A stretch of 64,000 bases of DNA from G020353115 sp964389685 (lineage in GTDB: Bacteria > Bacteroidota > Bacteroidia > Bacteroidales > VadinHA17): the NCBI GenBank assembly GCA_964389685.1, contig CAYMFM010000004.1, forward strand, positions 1 to 64,000, read 5' to 3'. The position numbers and the translations under genes were made by a program. The notes beneath the pieces were generated by a model. That model was not told the DNA's origin and did no database searches. It saw only the letters and a program-made list of their open reading frames with translations. This document shows, piece by piece, positions 16,813-25,148 of this stretch (its first letter is position 1; the number at the start of each line of letters is the position of its first letter).

Positions 16813-17262
16813 ATGAAAATAGAAGCTTTTATTATCCTGGTGATCTTTGTTATCACGGTTGGGCTTGTATCCTGCCAACGAACTTCCGGTTCCGGTAAAA
16901 CGAACAGTCAGGTATTAAACGAGCAACGTAATGATGAAGGAACACCCGTTATCAAATTTACAGTTGAATCGCATGACTTCGGTGACATTGCCTCGGGGGA
17001 AAAGGTTTCTTATACATTCACCTATGCCAATGAGGGGGATGCAAATCTTGTAATTCTTTCGGCCACAGCCAGTTGTGGTTGTACTGTGCCCAAATGGAAC
17101 AAAGACCCTTTGCCGCCCGGAAAAGAGGGATACGTTGAAGTTGTATTTGACAGTTCTGGCAGAAGTGGAAAACAGATCAAAAACGTTGCCATCCGATCCA
17201 ACAGTGATCCAGCAGTAAAGGTGCTTCAGATACAGGCAAACATTGTAGAATCAAATAATTAA
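16813..17262 (+). CDS. DUF1573 lipoprotein
   Basis: A 149-residue product with lipoprotein signal MKIEAFIILVIFVITVGLVS then Cys21. The DUF1573 domain (about 48-148) shows SHDFGDIASGEKVSYTFTY and the family hallmark ATASCGCTVPKW followed by PLPPGKEGYVEVVFD. It is an Ig-like extracytoplasmic domain of unknown function that is very common in Bacteroidota. An alternative ATG six codons upstream (16795) would give a slightly longer signal. It starts 46 bp after nusB and is followed 17 bp later by yajC. Confidence 0.9.
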   Translation: MKIEAFIILVIFVITVGLVSCQRTSGSGKTNSQVLNEQRNDEGTPVIKFTVESHDFGDIASGEKVSYTFTYANEGDANLVILSATASCGCTVPKWNKDPLPPGKEGYVEVVFDSSGRSGKQIKNVAIRSNSDPAVKVLQIQANIVESNN

Positions 17263-17279
17263 TTTAATACATACAGCTA

Positions 17280-17603
17280 ATGAACATGTCATTGTCAGTA
17301 ATTTTAATGGCTCCGGCCGGTGAAGGACAAAGTCCTTATATGTCCTTTATATTTCTCCTGTTAATTATCCTTGTTTTTTATTTTTTTATGATTCGCCCGC
17401 AGGTTAGAAAGCAGAAAGAGCTTCGTACCTACAGAGAAGGGCTGCAAAAGGGTGATAAGATTATAACAACCGGTGGAATATATGGAAAGATCGTAGATGT
17501 TAAAGATAGTGTTGTTTTAATCGAAGTGGCTGATAATGTGAGACTAAGGGTAGACAAGAGTGCCATTGTAAAGGATTCAACAGATTTATCAGCACAGAAA
17601 TAG
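17280..17603 (+). CDS. yajC: Preprotein translocase subunit YajC
   Basis: Small inner-membrane partner of the SecDF complex in protein export. The 107-residue protein has one N-terminal membrane helix (about 20-38, FIFLLLIILVFYFFMIRPQ) followed by RKQKELRTYREGLQKGD and the conserved KIITTGGIYGKI core with VRLRVDKSAI. Length and motif order are standard. It is in the nusB operon, 17 bp after the DUF1573 gene. Confidence 0.96.
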   Translation: MNMSLSVILMAPAGEGQSPYMSFIFLLLIILVFYFFMIRPQVRKQKELRTYREGLQKGDKIITTGGIYGKIVDVKDSVVLIEVADNVRLRVDKSAIVKDSTDLSAQK

Positions 17604-17673
17604 CCCTGGTCTGCACATTTGATTTAACTGCTCAATATACCTATGTAAAACAATCTTTTTTAATCGATGGATC

Positions 17674-18672
17674 GTGGAAAGTGATTCCGAAAATAGTAAA
17701 AACTCATTCTTCAAAAACGTAAGAATTAAGTTAGATCGGAAATTACTTATCTTTCTGTTTTTTCTTCTTCTTTCCACGATCTTCTGGTTACTGAATGAAT
17801 TGAGTAAAAATTCAAGCACAACCATAACCTGCCCGGTTAAGTATATTAACCTGCCAAAGGATAAAGTGCTGGTAAAGGAGTTGCCGTCCAGGTTTGAATT
17901 GACGATTGAAGCTCCGGGTTATACCCTGTTGAAATATAAGCTTAGTAACCGTTTGTTGCCCCTGATATTTGATCTCAATCAGTATGGTTTTACCATCATG
18001 GGGAATTCCAGTGCTCAGAAATTCTTTATTCTGACTTCAAGAGTCAGGTCAGGAATAGCAAGGCAGCTGAGGTCAGATGTACAGTTACTTAACATTTCTC
18101 CGGATAGTATTATTTTTGAATTTGGGGAAATTGTTCAGAAGAGGGTGCCTGTGGTTCCGGATTTGTCGATTCAATATGCCAAGCAATTCATGCTGACCGG
18201 TGAGATCACCATTGATCCCGACACGATTATGATATCGGGACCGGATCTGATAATTGATACTATACAGCAGGTTTATACACGAAAGGAATTGATCTCCGGT
18301 GTAAACCAGTTGACTACGCATAGTATCAACCTGGAGGAGATAAAAAATGTCACCTATTCCACAAAGAAGGTCACCATTACTATTCCCGTTGAGCAATATA
18401 CAGAAGCGCTCCTTGACATTCCGATTGAGAAGGTTCATGTCCCTGATAGTTTGATACTGAAGACCTTTCCCGGGTCTGTAACATTAACCTGTAATGTTAG
18501 TTTATCCAACTACGAAAAGCTCACTCCTCATCAATTCAGGGCAGTTGTTGATTATGAGGCGATTGAAAAGAAACTCGGTAACAAACTCAAAGTAAGCATT
18601 GTAAAAGCTCCTGAATATGTGCGATCGATCCGTTTTCATCCGGTCAATGTCGAATTTATTATTGAGAAATAA
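17674..18672 (+). CDS. YbbR-like domain protein
   Basis: A 332-residue membrane-anchored protein starting with GTG at 17674, as no in-frame ATG precedes the membrane helix. After a basic start come one membrane helix (about 24-42, LLIFLFFLLLSTIFWLLNEL) and three YbbR-type beta repeats with the recurring pattern IxPDxIxxxG (for example DPDTIMISGP near 188). In Firmicutes YbbR/CdaR regulates the diadenylate cyclase CdaA; no cyclase gene is visible here, so that link is inference only. It overlaps coaE by one base. Confidence 0.82.
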   Translation: MESDSENSKNSFFKNVRIKLDRKLLIFLFFLLLSTIFWLLNELSKNSSTTITCPVKYINLPKDKVLVKELPSRFELTIEAPGYTLLKYKLSNRLLPLIFDLNQYGFTIMGNSSAQKFFILTSRVRSGIARQLRSDVQLLNISPDSIIFEFGEIVQKRVPVVPDLSIQYAKQFMLTGEITIDPDTIMISGPDLIIDTIQQVYTRKELISGVNQLTTHSINLEEIKNVTYSTKKVTITIPVEQYTEALLDIPIEKVHVPDSLILKTFPGSVTLTCNVSLSNYEKLTPHQFRAVVDYEAIEKKLGNKLKVSIVKAPEYVRSIRFHPVNVEFIIEK

Positions 18673-19262
18673 TGCTTAAGATCGGTTTGACAGGAGGGAT
18701 CGGTAGTGGGAAATCCCTTGTTTGTAAAATCTTTTCCACTCTTGGCGTACCTGTGTTTCATTCAGATGAGGTTTCCAGGGATCTTATGGATCATGATCCG
18801 GAAATTATCAGAAAGGTTACCGGGATTTTTGGAAAGGGGATCTACCGGAATGGGATCCCGGACAGAAAAAAACTTTCAGAAGCTGTTTTTACGGATAGAA
18901 AAGCCCTGGAAAAACTGAATGCGATAATACATCCTGCTGTTTTGGAGGCTTTTAATAGGTGGCTGACGGGATGTAGTAGTCCACCTTATATCATTAAAGA
19001 ATCTGCCATTATTTTTGAAAGCGGTACTGACAAAGGACTTGATTTTGTGATTATGGTTTCCGCCCCTGAAGCCTTGCGAATCTCACGTGTGATGGAACGA
19101 GCCGGTACATCGAGGGCAGAGGCTCTACGCAGAATGAGAAACCAGATGAATGATGCGGAACGTTCAGCCCGATCGGATGAAATAGTTTACAATGACGGTC
19201 ATCAGCTGGTTATTCCGCAGGTACTTGAATTGCATAAAAAATTCACGAAACTCTCCGGTTAA
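18672..19262 (+). CDS. coaE: Dephospho-CoA kinase
   Basis: Phosphorylates dephospho-CoA on the ribose 3'-hydroxyl, the last step of coenzyme A synthesis. The 196-residue product has P-loop GLTGGIGSGKS (5-15), the FHSDEVSRDLM segment corresponding to the family DAD motif, a lid region with NAIIHPAVL, and the C-terminal RSDEIVYNDG adenine-side loop. Its ATG overlaps the ybbR stop (TAATG), suggesting coupled translation. It is the last gene of the nusB operon. Confidence 0.95.
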   Translation: MLKIGLTGGIGSGKSLVCKIFSTLGVPVFHSDEVSRDLMDHDPEIIRKVTGIFGKGIYRNGIPDRKKLSEAVFTDRKALEKLNAIIHPAVLEAFNRWLTGCSSPPYIIKESAIIFESGTDKGLDFVIMVSAPEALRISRVMERAGTSRAEALRRMRNQMNDAERSARSDEIVYNDGHQLVIPQVLELHKKFTKLSG

Positions 19263-19275
19263 CCTGACTTTTTTA

Positions 19276-19283
19276 TAGATTTG
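19276..19283 (+). promoter_or_regulatory. Candidate -7 element (TAGATTTG)
   Basis: Exact TAnnTTTG match just after the coaE stop and 88 bp upstream of the next ATG at 19371. No -33 element is obvious, so this is a weak call for a separate promoter for the TerB/DnaJ gene. Confidence 0.3.
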
Positions 19284-19370
19284 AAGCGTGAAAAGAATAT
19301 TGGATTGAGAAAGGATGAAGTACTGTGAAGCTGGAGTACTTGGAAAAACATTAAATAATAAACAGATAGC

Positions 19371-20093
19371 ATGGGTAAATTCGCAAAATGGATTGGAGGA
19401 GGATTGGGATGGGCTTTCCTTGGGCCAATTGGCGGATTAATTGGTTTTGCCCTGGGTTCACTTTTTGATAATGTTTCCAGTCAGCAAATGGTAGCCGGAG
19501 ATGGAAGAACGACCTCCGGTGCGTTTGCTATGAGTTTGCTGGTTCTGGTTGCAGCAGTCATGAAAGCCGACGGTAAAGTTCTTCGGTCAGAACTGGATTA
19601 TGTAAAGAAATTCTTCCTTCAGAATTTTGGGGCGGATACTTCAGGGGAAGCCATCGTGATGCTGCGGGATCTTTTAAAGCAACAGATCCCGGTTCAGGAT
19701 GTTTGTCGCCAGATCCGGCAGAACCTGGATTATTCCGCACGGTTACAGTTGTTGCATTTTCTCTTTGGAGTTGCCAAAGCAGACGGGCAGGTACATGCTT
19801 CAGAGCAACGAACCATTGAACTGCTTGCCGGTTACCTGGGTATTTCTTTAAAAGATATAGAATCGATAAAATCCATGTTCGTTCCACAAACCGATTCTGC
19901 CTATAAGATTCTTGAAATTGTTAGAAGTGCTACTGATGAAGAGGTGAAAAAGGCATACCGGAAAATGGCGAACAAATACCATCCGGATAAGGTTAGCCAC
20001 CTTGGTGAAGATTTTCAAAAGGCTGCCAACGATAAATTCAAGAAAGTAAATGAAGCATACGAAACGATAAAACGGGAAAGAAAGATTACCTGA
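19371..20093 (+). CDS. TerB-like / DnaJ co-chaperone (DjlA type)
   Basis: A 240-residue protein with a glycine-rich N-terminal membrane segment (GGGLGWAFLGPIGGLIGFALGSLF), a TerB-like helical domain (about 48-160, with VLVAAVMKADGKVLRSELD and FGVAKADGQVHASEQ) and a C-terminal J-domain (about 172-240) including KYHPDKV. This order matches DjlA-type membrane-associated DnaJ proteins. The HPD tripeptide is intact, so it can in principle stimulate a DnaK ATPase. The TerB part is a possible metal-linked stress domain. The DUF5606 gene follows 30 bp later. Confidence 0.88.
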   Translation: MGKFAKWIGGGLGWAFLGPIGGLIGFALGSLFDNVSSQQMVAGDGRTTSGAFAMSLLVLVAAVMKADGKVLRSELDYVKKFFLQNFGADTSGEAIVMLRDLLKQQIPVQDVCRQIRQNLDYSARLQLLHFLFGVAKADGQVHASEQRTIELLAGYLGISLKDIESIKSMFVPQTDSAYKILEIVRSATDEEVKKAYRKMANKYHPDKVSHLGEDFQKAANDKFKKVNEAYETIKRERKIT

Positions 20094-20123
20094 TCGGATG
20101 AGATTTTTTTAAAATACGAAATT

Positions 20124-20726
20124 ATGGATCTAAAGGATATTTTAGCTATTTCTGGTTATCCGGGACTCTTTAAATTTGTTTCCCAGGGTAGAAATGCCAT
20201 CATTGTTGAGAATTTAGAAACCAAGAAGCGCATGAGTGCATTTGGTTCTGAACGGATCAGCTCATTGGAGGAGATCTCGGTCTATACCGATGAAGAAGAC
20301 CTGCCGCTTGTTGATGTGGTTAAAAAGATTTTTGAAAAGGAGGGGAATAAACCAGCCATTGATCCCAAATCCCCACCGGAGAAACTGAAAAACTATTTTT
20401 CTGAAATTATTCCTGGCTATGACAGGGATCGTGTATATACCTCGGATATTAAGAAAATTTTGACATGGTATAACCTGATGCATAAACTGAAGATGGTGAA
20501 GTTTGACAAGGAGAAGGAAAAGGAGGGAAAAGAGCAGGATTCGAAAGAGAAAAAGGCGGGTGATTCGGTCTCTGCTACCGGGAAGAAAACCGCCGGAAGT
20601 AAAGCGACAAGCCAGTCCCAAAAAGCCTCCGGAAGTAAAACGGCAGGCCAGGCAAAAAAAACCTCCGGAAGTAAAGCGCTAAACCAGTCAAAGAAAGCCG
20701 TGAAAAAAGGAACATCCGGAAAGTAA
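20124..20726 (+). CDS. DUF5606 protein with repetitive Lys/Ser-rich tail
   Basis: A 200-residue protein. The N-terminal part (about 1-135), with LKDILAISGYPGLFKFVSQG, NLETKKRMSAFG and ISVYTDEEDLPL, matches the DUF5606 family found in Bacteroidota, whose function is unknown. The tail (about 136-200) is a low-complexity basic region built on an imperfect 12-residue repeat around SGSK, encoded by a 36-bp DNA repeat. Such tails often bind nucleic acid or are disordered, but this is inference. It is 13 bp upstream of the M3 peptidase gene. Confidence 0.82.
   Translation: MDLKDILAISGYPGLFKFVSQGRNAIIVENLETKKRMSAFGSERISSLEEISVYTDEEDLPLVDVVKKIFEKEGNKPAIDPKSPPEKLKNYFSEIIPGYDRDRVYTSDIKKILTWYNLMHKLKMVKFDKEKEKEGKEQDSKEKKAGDSVSATGKKTAGSKATSQSQKASGSKTAGQAKKTSGSKALNQSKKAVKKGTSGK
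20593..20700. repeat. 36-bp tandem repeat within the DUF5606 gene
   Basis: CCGGAAGTAAA recurs exactly every 36 bp (20593, 20629, 20665), with a further CCGGAAAGTAA near 20716. Intervening bases are similar (GCCAGTCC/GCCAGGC/ACCAGTC). Three in-frame copies encode the SGSK-type tail, so copy number could vary between strains without breaking the frame. Confidence 0.75.
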
Positions 20727-20738
20727 CATTCCCATACC

Positions 20739-22463
20739 ATGAAACCTGACCAAATTAAACCGGCACCAAAACGCATCTTTCTGCCGGACAGTCTCCGTGT
20801 TGAGTCGTGGAAGTCAATAGAGCCATACTTTCTAAAACTAACTGAACGGTCAATACATTCTGCCGAATCGTTAAAAAAATGGCTTCTTGACCGGAGCGAA
20901 TTGGAAGCATTTCTTGAAGAGGAACTGGCATGGCGTTACATTCGAATGAATTGCGATACAATGGATGAGGGACTTGCCGATCGTTTTAACCAATTTGTAA
21001 CAGAAATTGAGCCTCATATTTCCACCTATTCCAATATTCTGGACAGGAAGTTTATCGAATCGCCATACCTGAAGGATCTGGATCAGCAGAAATACCTGAT
21101 CCCAATACGGGCAGCAAAAAACAGGATAGCGATCTTCCGGGAGGAAAATGTTCCGCTGTTAGCCAGGCTTCAGGTTGAGGAACAGGAATACGGGAGGATT
21201 CTTTCTCAGATGACAGTAACTTACCGGGGCAAGGAATTGACACTTCAGATGGCAGGGAATTACCTGAAGGAGGTGGATCGTGAGACCAGAATGAGCGTTT
21301 ACAGGTTGATCAGCGAAAGAAGGGGTAAGGATTCCTCAATGCTTCAGGATCTTTTTTCAAGACTGATACAGACAAGGGATCAGGTAGCCAGAAATGCTGG
21401 CTTTAAAAATTTCAGGGATTATAAATTCACTGAACTTGGCCGTTTCGATTACAGCGTTAAAGATTGTGAGAGGTTTCATGAATCGATATCAGATGAGGTG
21501 ATCCCACTCGTAAGAACCATACTCGATAAGAGAAGGGAATGTTTGGGCTTGCCGGAGCTGCGTCCATGGGATCTGGATGTGGACCCGGATCGGAAACCTC
21601 CCCTGAAACCATTCAATACTGTTGGTGAATTGATTCATCGTTCGGTCCAGTGCCTCAGCCGGGTAAAACCTGCTTATGGTGATTACCTTCATTCCATGGA
21701 ACAAATTGGATTTCTTGATCTGAGTTCCAGAAAAGGAAAAGCACCCGGAGGATTCAACTATCCGTTATATGAAAGCAATATCCCGTTTATATTTATGAAT
21801 GCCACGGGTAATCTCCGGGATCTTGAGACCATAATGCATAAGAGTGGGCATGCCATTCATTCCTTTTTATCTAAAGAGTTGGAGATCATTGATTTTAAGA
21901 ACCTCCCTGCAGAAGTGGCTGAATTGGCTTCCATGACCATAGAGTTATTAAGCATGGATTACTGGGATGCTTTTTTTAGCAGTGAAGGGGAATGTATACG
22001 GGCTAAGAGGAGCCAGCTTGAGGGAATTATCATGATCCTGCCATGGATAGCATCCGTTGATAAATTTCAACACTGGATATACCTTAATCCAAACCATTCG
22101 GATGATGAACGAAACAGCAAATGGATTGAAATACTGGATCAGTTTGAAACAGGCCAGGTGAACTGGTCGGGATTTGAGAAACCGAGAGCGTTTTCATGGC
22201 AGAAACAGCTTCATCTGTTTGAAAGTCCCTTTTATTACATTGAATATGGAATAGCACAGCTTGGGGCAATAGCGATCTGGAAGCAATACAGACAAAACGC
22301 GAAAAAGGCTCTTGACCGGTACGAAAAAGCCCTTCAACTCGGCTATTCTGTTACCATTCCGGAGATTTATCGGAATGCAGGGATTGATTTTAATTTCTCG
22401 AGTGAGTACGTCCGGGAGTTGATGAAATTCATATCGGATGAACTGGACGAACTCTATCGCTAA
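20739..22463 (+). CDS. M3 family oligoendopeptidase-like protein, HExxH altered to HKSGH
   Basis: The 574-residue protein has the length and sequence path of M3/PepF oligoendopeptidases, cytoplasmic zinc peptidases that trim short peptides. Downstream landmarks are typical: LPAEVAELASMTIELLSMDYWD (about 389-410), which normally carries the third zinc ligand, and SPFYYIEYGIAQLGA (about 496-510). The zinc motif, normally HExGH, reads HKSGH at 367-371. The zinc-binding histidines remain but the catalytic Glu368 is Lys (AAG at 21840-21842; GAG to AAG is one transition). It may be a pseudoenzyme or carry a recent mutation or sequence error. It follows the DUF5606 gene by 12 bp. Confidence 0.9.
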   Translation: MKPDQIKPAPKRIFLPDSLRVESWKSIEPYFLKLTERSIHSAESLKKWLLDRSELEAFLEEELAWRYIRMNCDTMDEGLADRFNQFVTEIEPHISTYSNILDRKFIESPYLKDLDQQKYLIPIRAAKNRIAIFREENVPLLARLQVEEQEYGRILSQMTVTYRGKELTLQMAGNYLKEVDRETRMSVYRLISERRGKDSSMLQDLFSRLIQTRDQVARNAGFKNFRDYKFTELGRFDYSVKDCERFHESISDEVIPLVRTILDKRRECLGLPELRPWDLDVDPDRKPPLKPFNTVGELIHRSVQCLSRVKPAYGDYLHSMEQIGFLDLSSRKGKAPGGFNYPLYESNIPFIFMNATGNLRDLETIMHKSGHAIHSFLSKELEIIDFKNLPAEVAELASMTIELLSMDYWDAFFSSEGECIRAKRSQLEGIIMILPWIASVDKFQHWIYLNPNHSDDERNSKWIEILDQFETGQVNWSGFEKPRAFSWQKQLHLFESPFYYIEYGIAQLGAIAIWKQYRQNAKKALDRYEKALQLGYSVTIPEIYRNAGIDFNFSSEYVRELMKFISDELDELYR

Positions 22464-22472
22464 CGTTCGCGG

Positions 22473-23270
22473 TTAATTCAACGCTTTCTTTGCTTCTTCC
22501 CATAATGTATCCATCTCATCGGCACTGAGTTCCCTGAGTGTTTTGCCGTTTTGTTGAGCTGCGTTTTCCAGGTAATTAAAGCGTTGAATGAATTTGATGT
22601 TTGTTCTTTCCAGCGCATTTTCCGGATCAATCCCATAAAGCCGTGCAGCATTGATGATTGTAAAAAACAGATCGCCGAATTCCTCCTCAATTTTCTGGAA
22701 GTTTTCCGGATTGTTATCCCGAGTCCCTTTTGTTTTTCTCAATTCTTTTTGTAGCTCACTGACCTCTTCATCCAGTTTTTCCCAGATCTGTTCTTTCACT
22801 TCCCAATCAAATCCCACTCCCCTGACTTTTTCCTGGATACGGTTGGCTTTGATTAATGCGGGCAATGATTTGGGAACACCTCCCAGAACCGTCCGGTTCC
22901 CCTGTCGAAGTTTTAACTCTTCCCAATTCTGCTTTACCTCATCTGCATTACTAACCTTCACATCACCAAAAATATGAGGATGTCTGTAAACCAGTTTCTG
23001 GTTAATTGTTTCAATTACATCAAGGATATTAAAATCTCCCGTTTCAGAACCTATTTTCGAATAGAATACAATGTGCAGAAGAAGGTCACCCAGCTCATCT
23101 TTCATATCCTCGGGCTCTTCTTTTAAAATGGCATCAGCCAATTCGTAGGTTTCTTCGATGGTCAGTTTACGTAATGATTCAAAGGTTTGTTCTTTATCCC
23201 AGGGACACTCTGCTCTTAACCGGTCCATGATTGTCAACAGTTCTCCAAATGCCTCTAATGTTTTTTTCAT
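22473..23270 (-). CDS. mazG: Nucleoside triphosphate pyrophosphohydrolase MazG
   Basis: House-cleaning enzyme that hydrolyses NTPs (including damaged ones) to NMP and pyrophosphate. The 265-residue protein has the two tandem MazG domains: the first with CPWDKEQTFESLRKLTIEE and DELGDLLLHIVFYSK, the second with EEVSELQKEL and EEFGDLFFTIINAARLYG. The Glu/Asp metal ligands (EExxE and ExxD) are intact. Its ATG overlaps the stop of the upstream SAM hydrolase gene by four bases (ATGA), so the two are translationally coupled. It is convergent with the M3 peptidase gene, with 9 bp between stops. Confidence 0.96.
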   Translation of the reverse strand: MKKTLEAFGELLTIMDRLRAECPWDKEQTFESLRKLTIEETYELADAILKEEPEDMKDELGDLLLHIVFYSKIGSETGDFNILDVIETINQKLVYRHPHIFGDVKVSNADEVKQNWEELKLRQGNRTVLGGVPKSLPALIKANRIQEKVRGVGFDWEVKEQIWEKLDEEVSELQKELRKTKGTRDNNPENFQKIEEEFGDLFFTIINAARLYGIDPENALERTNIKFIQRFNYLENAAQQNGKTLRELSADEMDTLWEEAKKALN

Positions 23271-24079
23271 TTCCTGGACTTATTGCTTTTTTGAGATGTT
23301 TGTTTATCCTTGAAAGATATTCTGATGGAAGAACCCGGGCTCAGGTTCAGGAGGCTTGCTGCATTGCCGTTATTAATAGCAATTTCAAGCAGGTTAAGGG
23401 AATTGAACAGAGCCAGGATCTCGCCGGTGGAGGTTTCACCATATTTTTTATTCAGCTTGTTGATCATGTAGTGATTGCTTGTCACCAGGATTTCGAATGG
23501 TCGTCTTTTGCCCACGCGATCGAACAGATCGCTGGTGATGTTGGTAATGGCATTCTGATAGGAATCGATGTAGATGACACTGCCGGTTATAACCGAATCG
23601 TCAATAGCTGCCCGTAAGGGGACACGTTTAGAAAGCTGGCCAAGCGGTTTCCCGAGTTCTGATATTTTTTTTCCTGCAGCGAGATGGCAAGCTGCTTTCG
23701 CAAATACAAAAAGGGATGGGAAGCTGGAGCCTTCATTTTCCGTTTTGATTTGTACGATTGCTTCCGGTTCCTTGTTGATGATCAGTCCGAATATTCCATT
23801 GTCGCAACTGATAAAGTAATGACCATCTGCTTTTACAGCAACGTAATGATTTTCTGATGAAGAAACCGTGTTTACTGCAATCACATGGACACTTCCATTT
23901 GGATAATGGTGATAACAGTTTTTCAGGATGAATGCAGCATGCGCTATATTGAAATTGGGTATCTGATGTGAAATATCAATCAAAGTAATGCCGGGATCGA
24001 GACTAATAATTTTACCTTTTAGGGCCCCGAGGTAAAAATCATTCAAATTCCAATCGGATGTGAGGGTAACAACTGGCAT
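23267..24079 (-). CDS. SAM hydroxide adenosyltransferase (DUF62 / chlorinase-fluorinase family)
   Basis: Family members split S-adenosylmethionine with water (or halide in rare cases) to adenosine and methionine. The 270-residue product shows the N-terminal TLTSDWNLNDFYLGALKG motif with the SAM-binding Asp, then DPGITLIDISHQIPNFNI and HYPNGSVHVIAVNT, and a C-terminal beta-barrel with INTITSDLF-like segments. Halogenase-specific loops cannot be judged by eye; the hydrolase (hydroxide) activity is the family default. It is upstream of and overlapping mazG, and divergent from phoH. Physiological role is not settled for the family. Confidence 0.88.
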   Translation of the reverse strand: MPVVTLTSDWNLNDFYLGALKGKIISLDPGITLIDISHQIPNFNIAHAAFILKNCYHHYPNGSVHVIAVNTVSSSENHYVAVKADGHYFISCDNGIFGLIINKEPEAIVQIKTENEGSSFPSLFVFAKAACHLAAGKKISELGKPLGQLSKRVPLRAAIDDSVITGSVIYIDSYQNAITNITSDLFDRVGKRRPFEILVTSNHYMINKLNKKYGETSTGEILALFNSLNLLEIAINNGNAASLLNLSPGSSIRISFKDKQTSQKSNKSRK

Positions 24080-24171
24080 TGTTGCAAAAAACTTCAGTCA
24101 AAAGTTATTAATTCAGCGAAAAATCAGCTTACTTTGTACAGCTCAAAAGTAATCATTATTATGGATTTATC

Positions 24172-25137
24172 GTGAATGAGAAGATCATATATTTGGAGTC
24201 AATTGACCCGGTAGAGCTATTCGGAGTAAACAACGTGAACCTTGACAGGATCAGGGGTTTCTTTCCAAAATTAAAATTTATTGCCAGGGGGAATGAACTC
24301 AAGGTGATTGGTGCTGAAGAAGAGATTGTTGATTTCGAAAAGAGCTTCGGTGTGATTATGGATTTCTATCTTAATTATAACCGGCTTGAGAAAGAGGATC
24401 TTGAACAGCTTCTGTTTGATCCGTCCCATCGGTTGCTGGCATCAAATGGTGATTTTAAGGAGCCCCTTGTATATGGAAGTACCGGTAAGCCGATATTTGC
24501 CAGGACGGTAAACCAGGTGCGACTGGTGAAAGAGTATACAAACAATGACCTTCTGATGGCAGTTGGACCGGCAGGAACCGGGAAAACCTATACGGCGATT
24601 GCGCTTGCAGTAAGGGCATTACGAAACAAACAGGTAAAACGGATCGTCTTAACCAGACCTGCTGTTGAAGCGGGAGAACACCTTGGTTTCTTACCGGGCG
24701 ATCTGAAAGAAAAACTGGACCCTTACCTGCAGCCCCTGTACGATGCACTGAATGACATGATTCCATCCAGGAAACTGGCAAGCAACATCGAAGATGGTAC
24801 TATTCACATTGCTCCATTGGCATTTATGAGGGGCCGTACACTGGAAAATGCTTTTGTAATCCTGGATGAAGGACAGAATACAACCGTAAATCAAATAAAA
24901 ATGTTCCTCACGAGGATGGGACAGGGCTCAAAATTCATTGTAACCGGTGATATTACACAGATTGACCTGCCCTTTCGGAGAGACTCAGGATTGTTGCAGG
25001 CTATGCGGATACTGAAGAACATCGAGGGCATTTCACTGGTTGAATTCGATGAGCGGGATATTGTCAGGCACCGTCTTGTGAAACAGATTGTCAAGGCCTA
25101 TAACATTTCGGAAAATGATGAAAAGGAAAAAACATAA
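24172..25137 (+). CDS. phoH: PhoH-like P-loop ATPase
   Basis: A 321-residue cytoplasmic ATPase of the PhoH/YbeZ family, linked to RNA metabolism and ribosome maturation, usually alongside YbeY. An N-terminal KH-like region (about 1-95) precedes the ATPase domain with Walker A GPAGTGKT (about 127-134) and Walker B AFVILDEGQNTT; TRPAVEAGEHLGFLPGDLKEK is the typical PhoH segment between them. It starts with GTG at 24172; no in-frame ATG is available upstream. A 92-bp intergenic region separates it from the divergent SAM hydrolase gene; purC follows 11 bp downstream. Confidence 0.94.
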   Translation: MNEKIIYLESIDPVELFGVNNVNLDRIRGFFPKLKFIARGNELKVIGAEEEIVDFEKSFGVIMDFYLNYNRLEKEDLEQLLFDPSHRLLASNGDFKEPLVYGSTGKPIFARTVNQVRLVKEYTNNDLLMAVGPAGTGKTYTAIALAVRALRNKQVKRIVLTRPAVEAGEHLGFLPGDLKEKLDPYLQPLYDALNDMIPSRKLASNIEDGTIHIAPLAFMRGRTLENAFVILDEGQNTTVNQIKMFLTRMGQGSKFIVTGDITQIDLPFRRDSGLLQAMRILKNIEGISLVEFDERDIVRHRLVKQIVKAYNISENDEKEKT

Positions 25138-25148
25138 AAGCGGATTTT

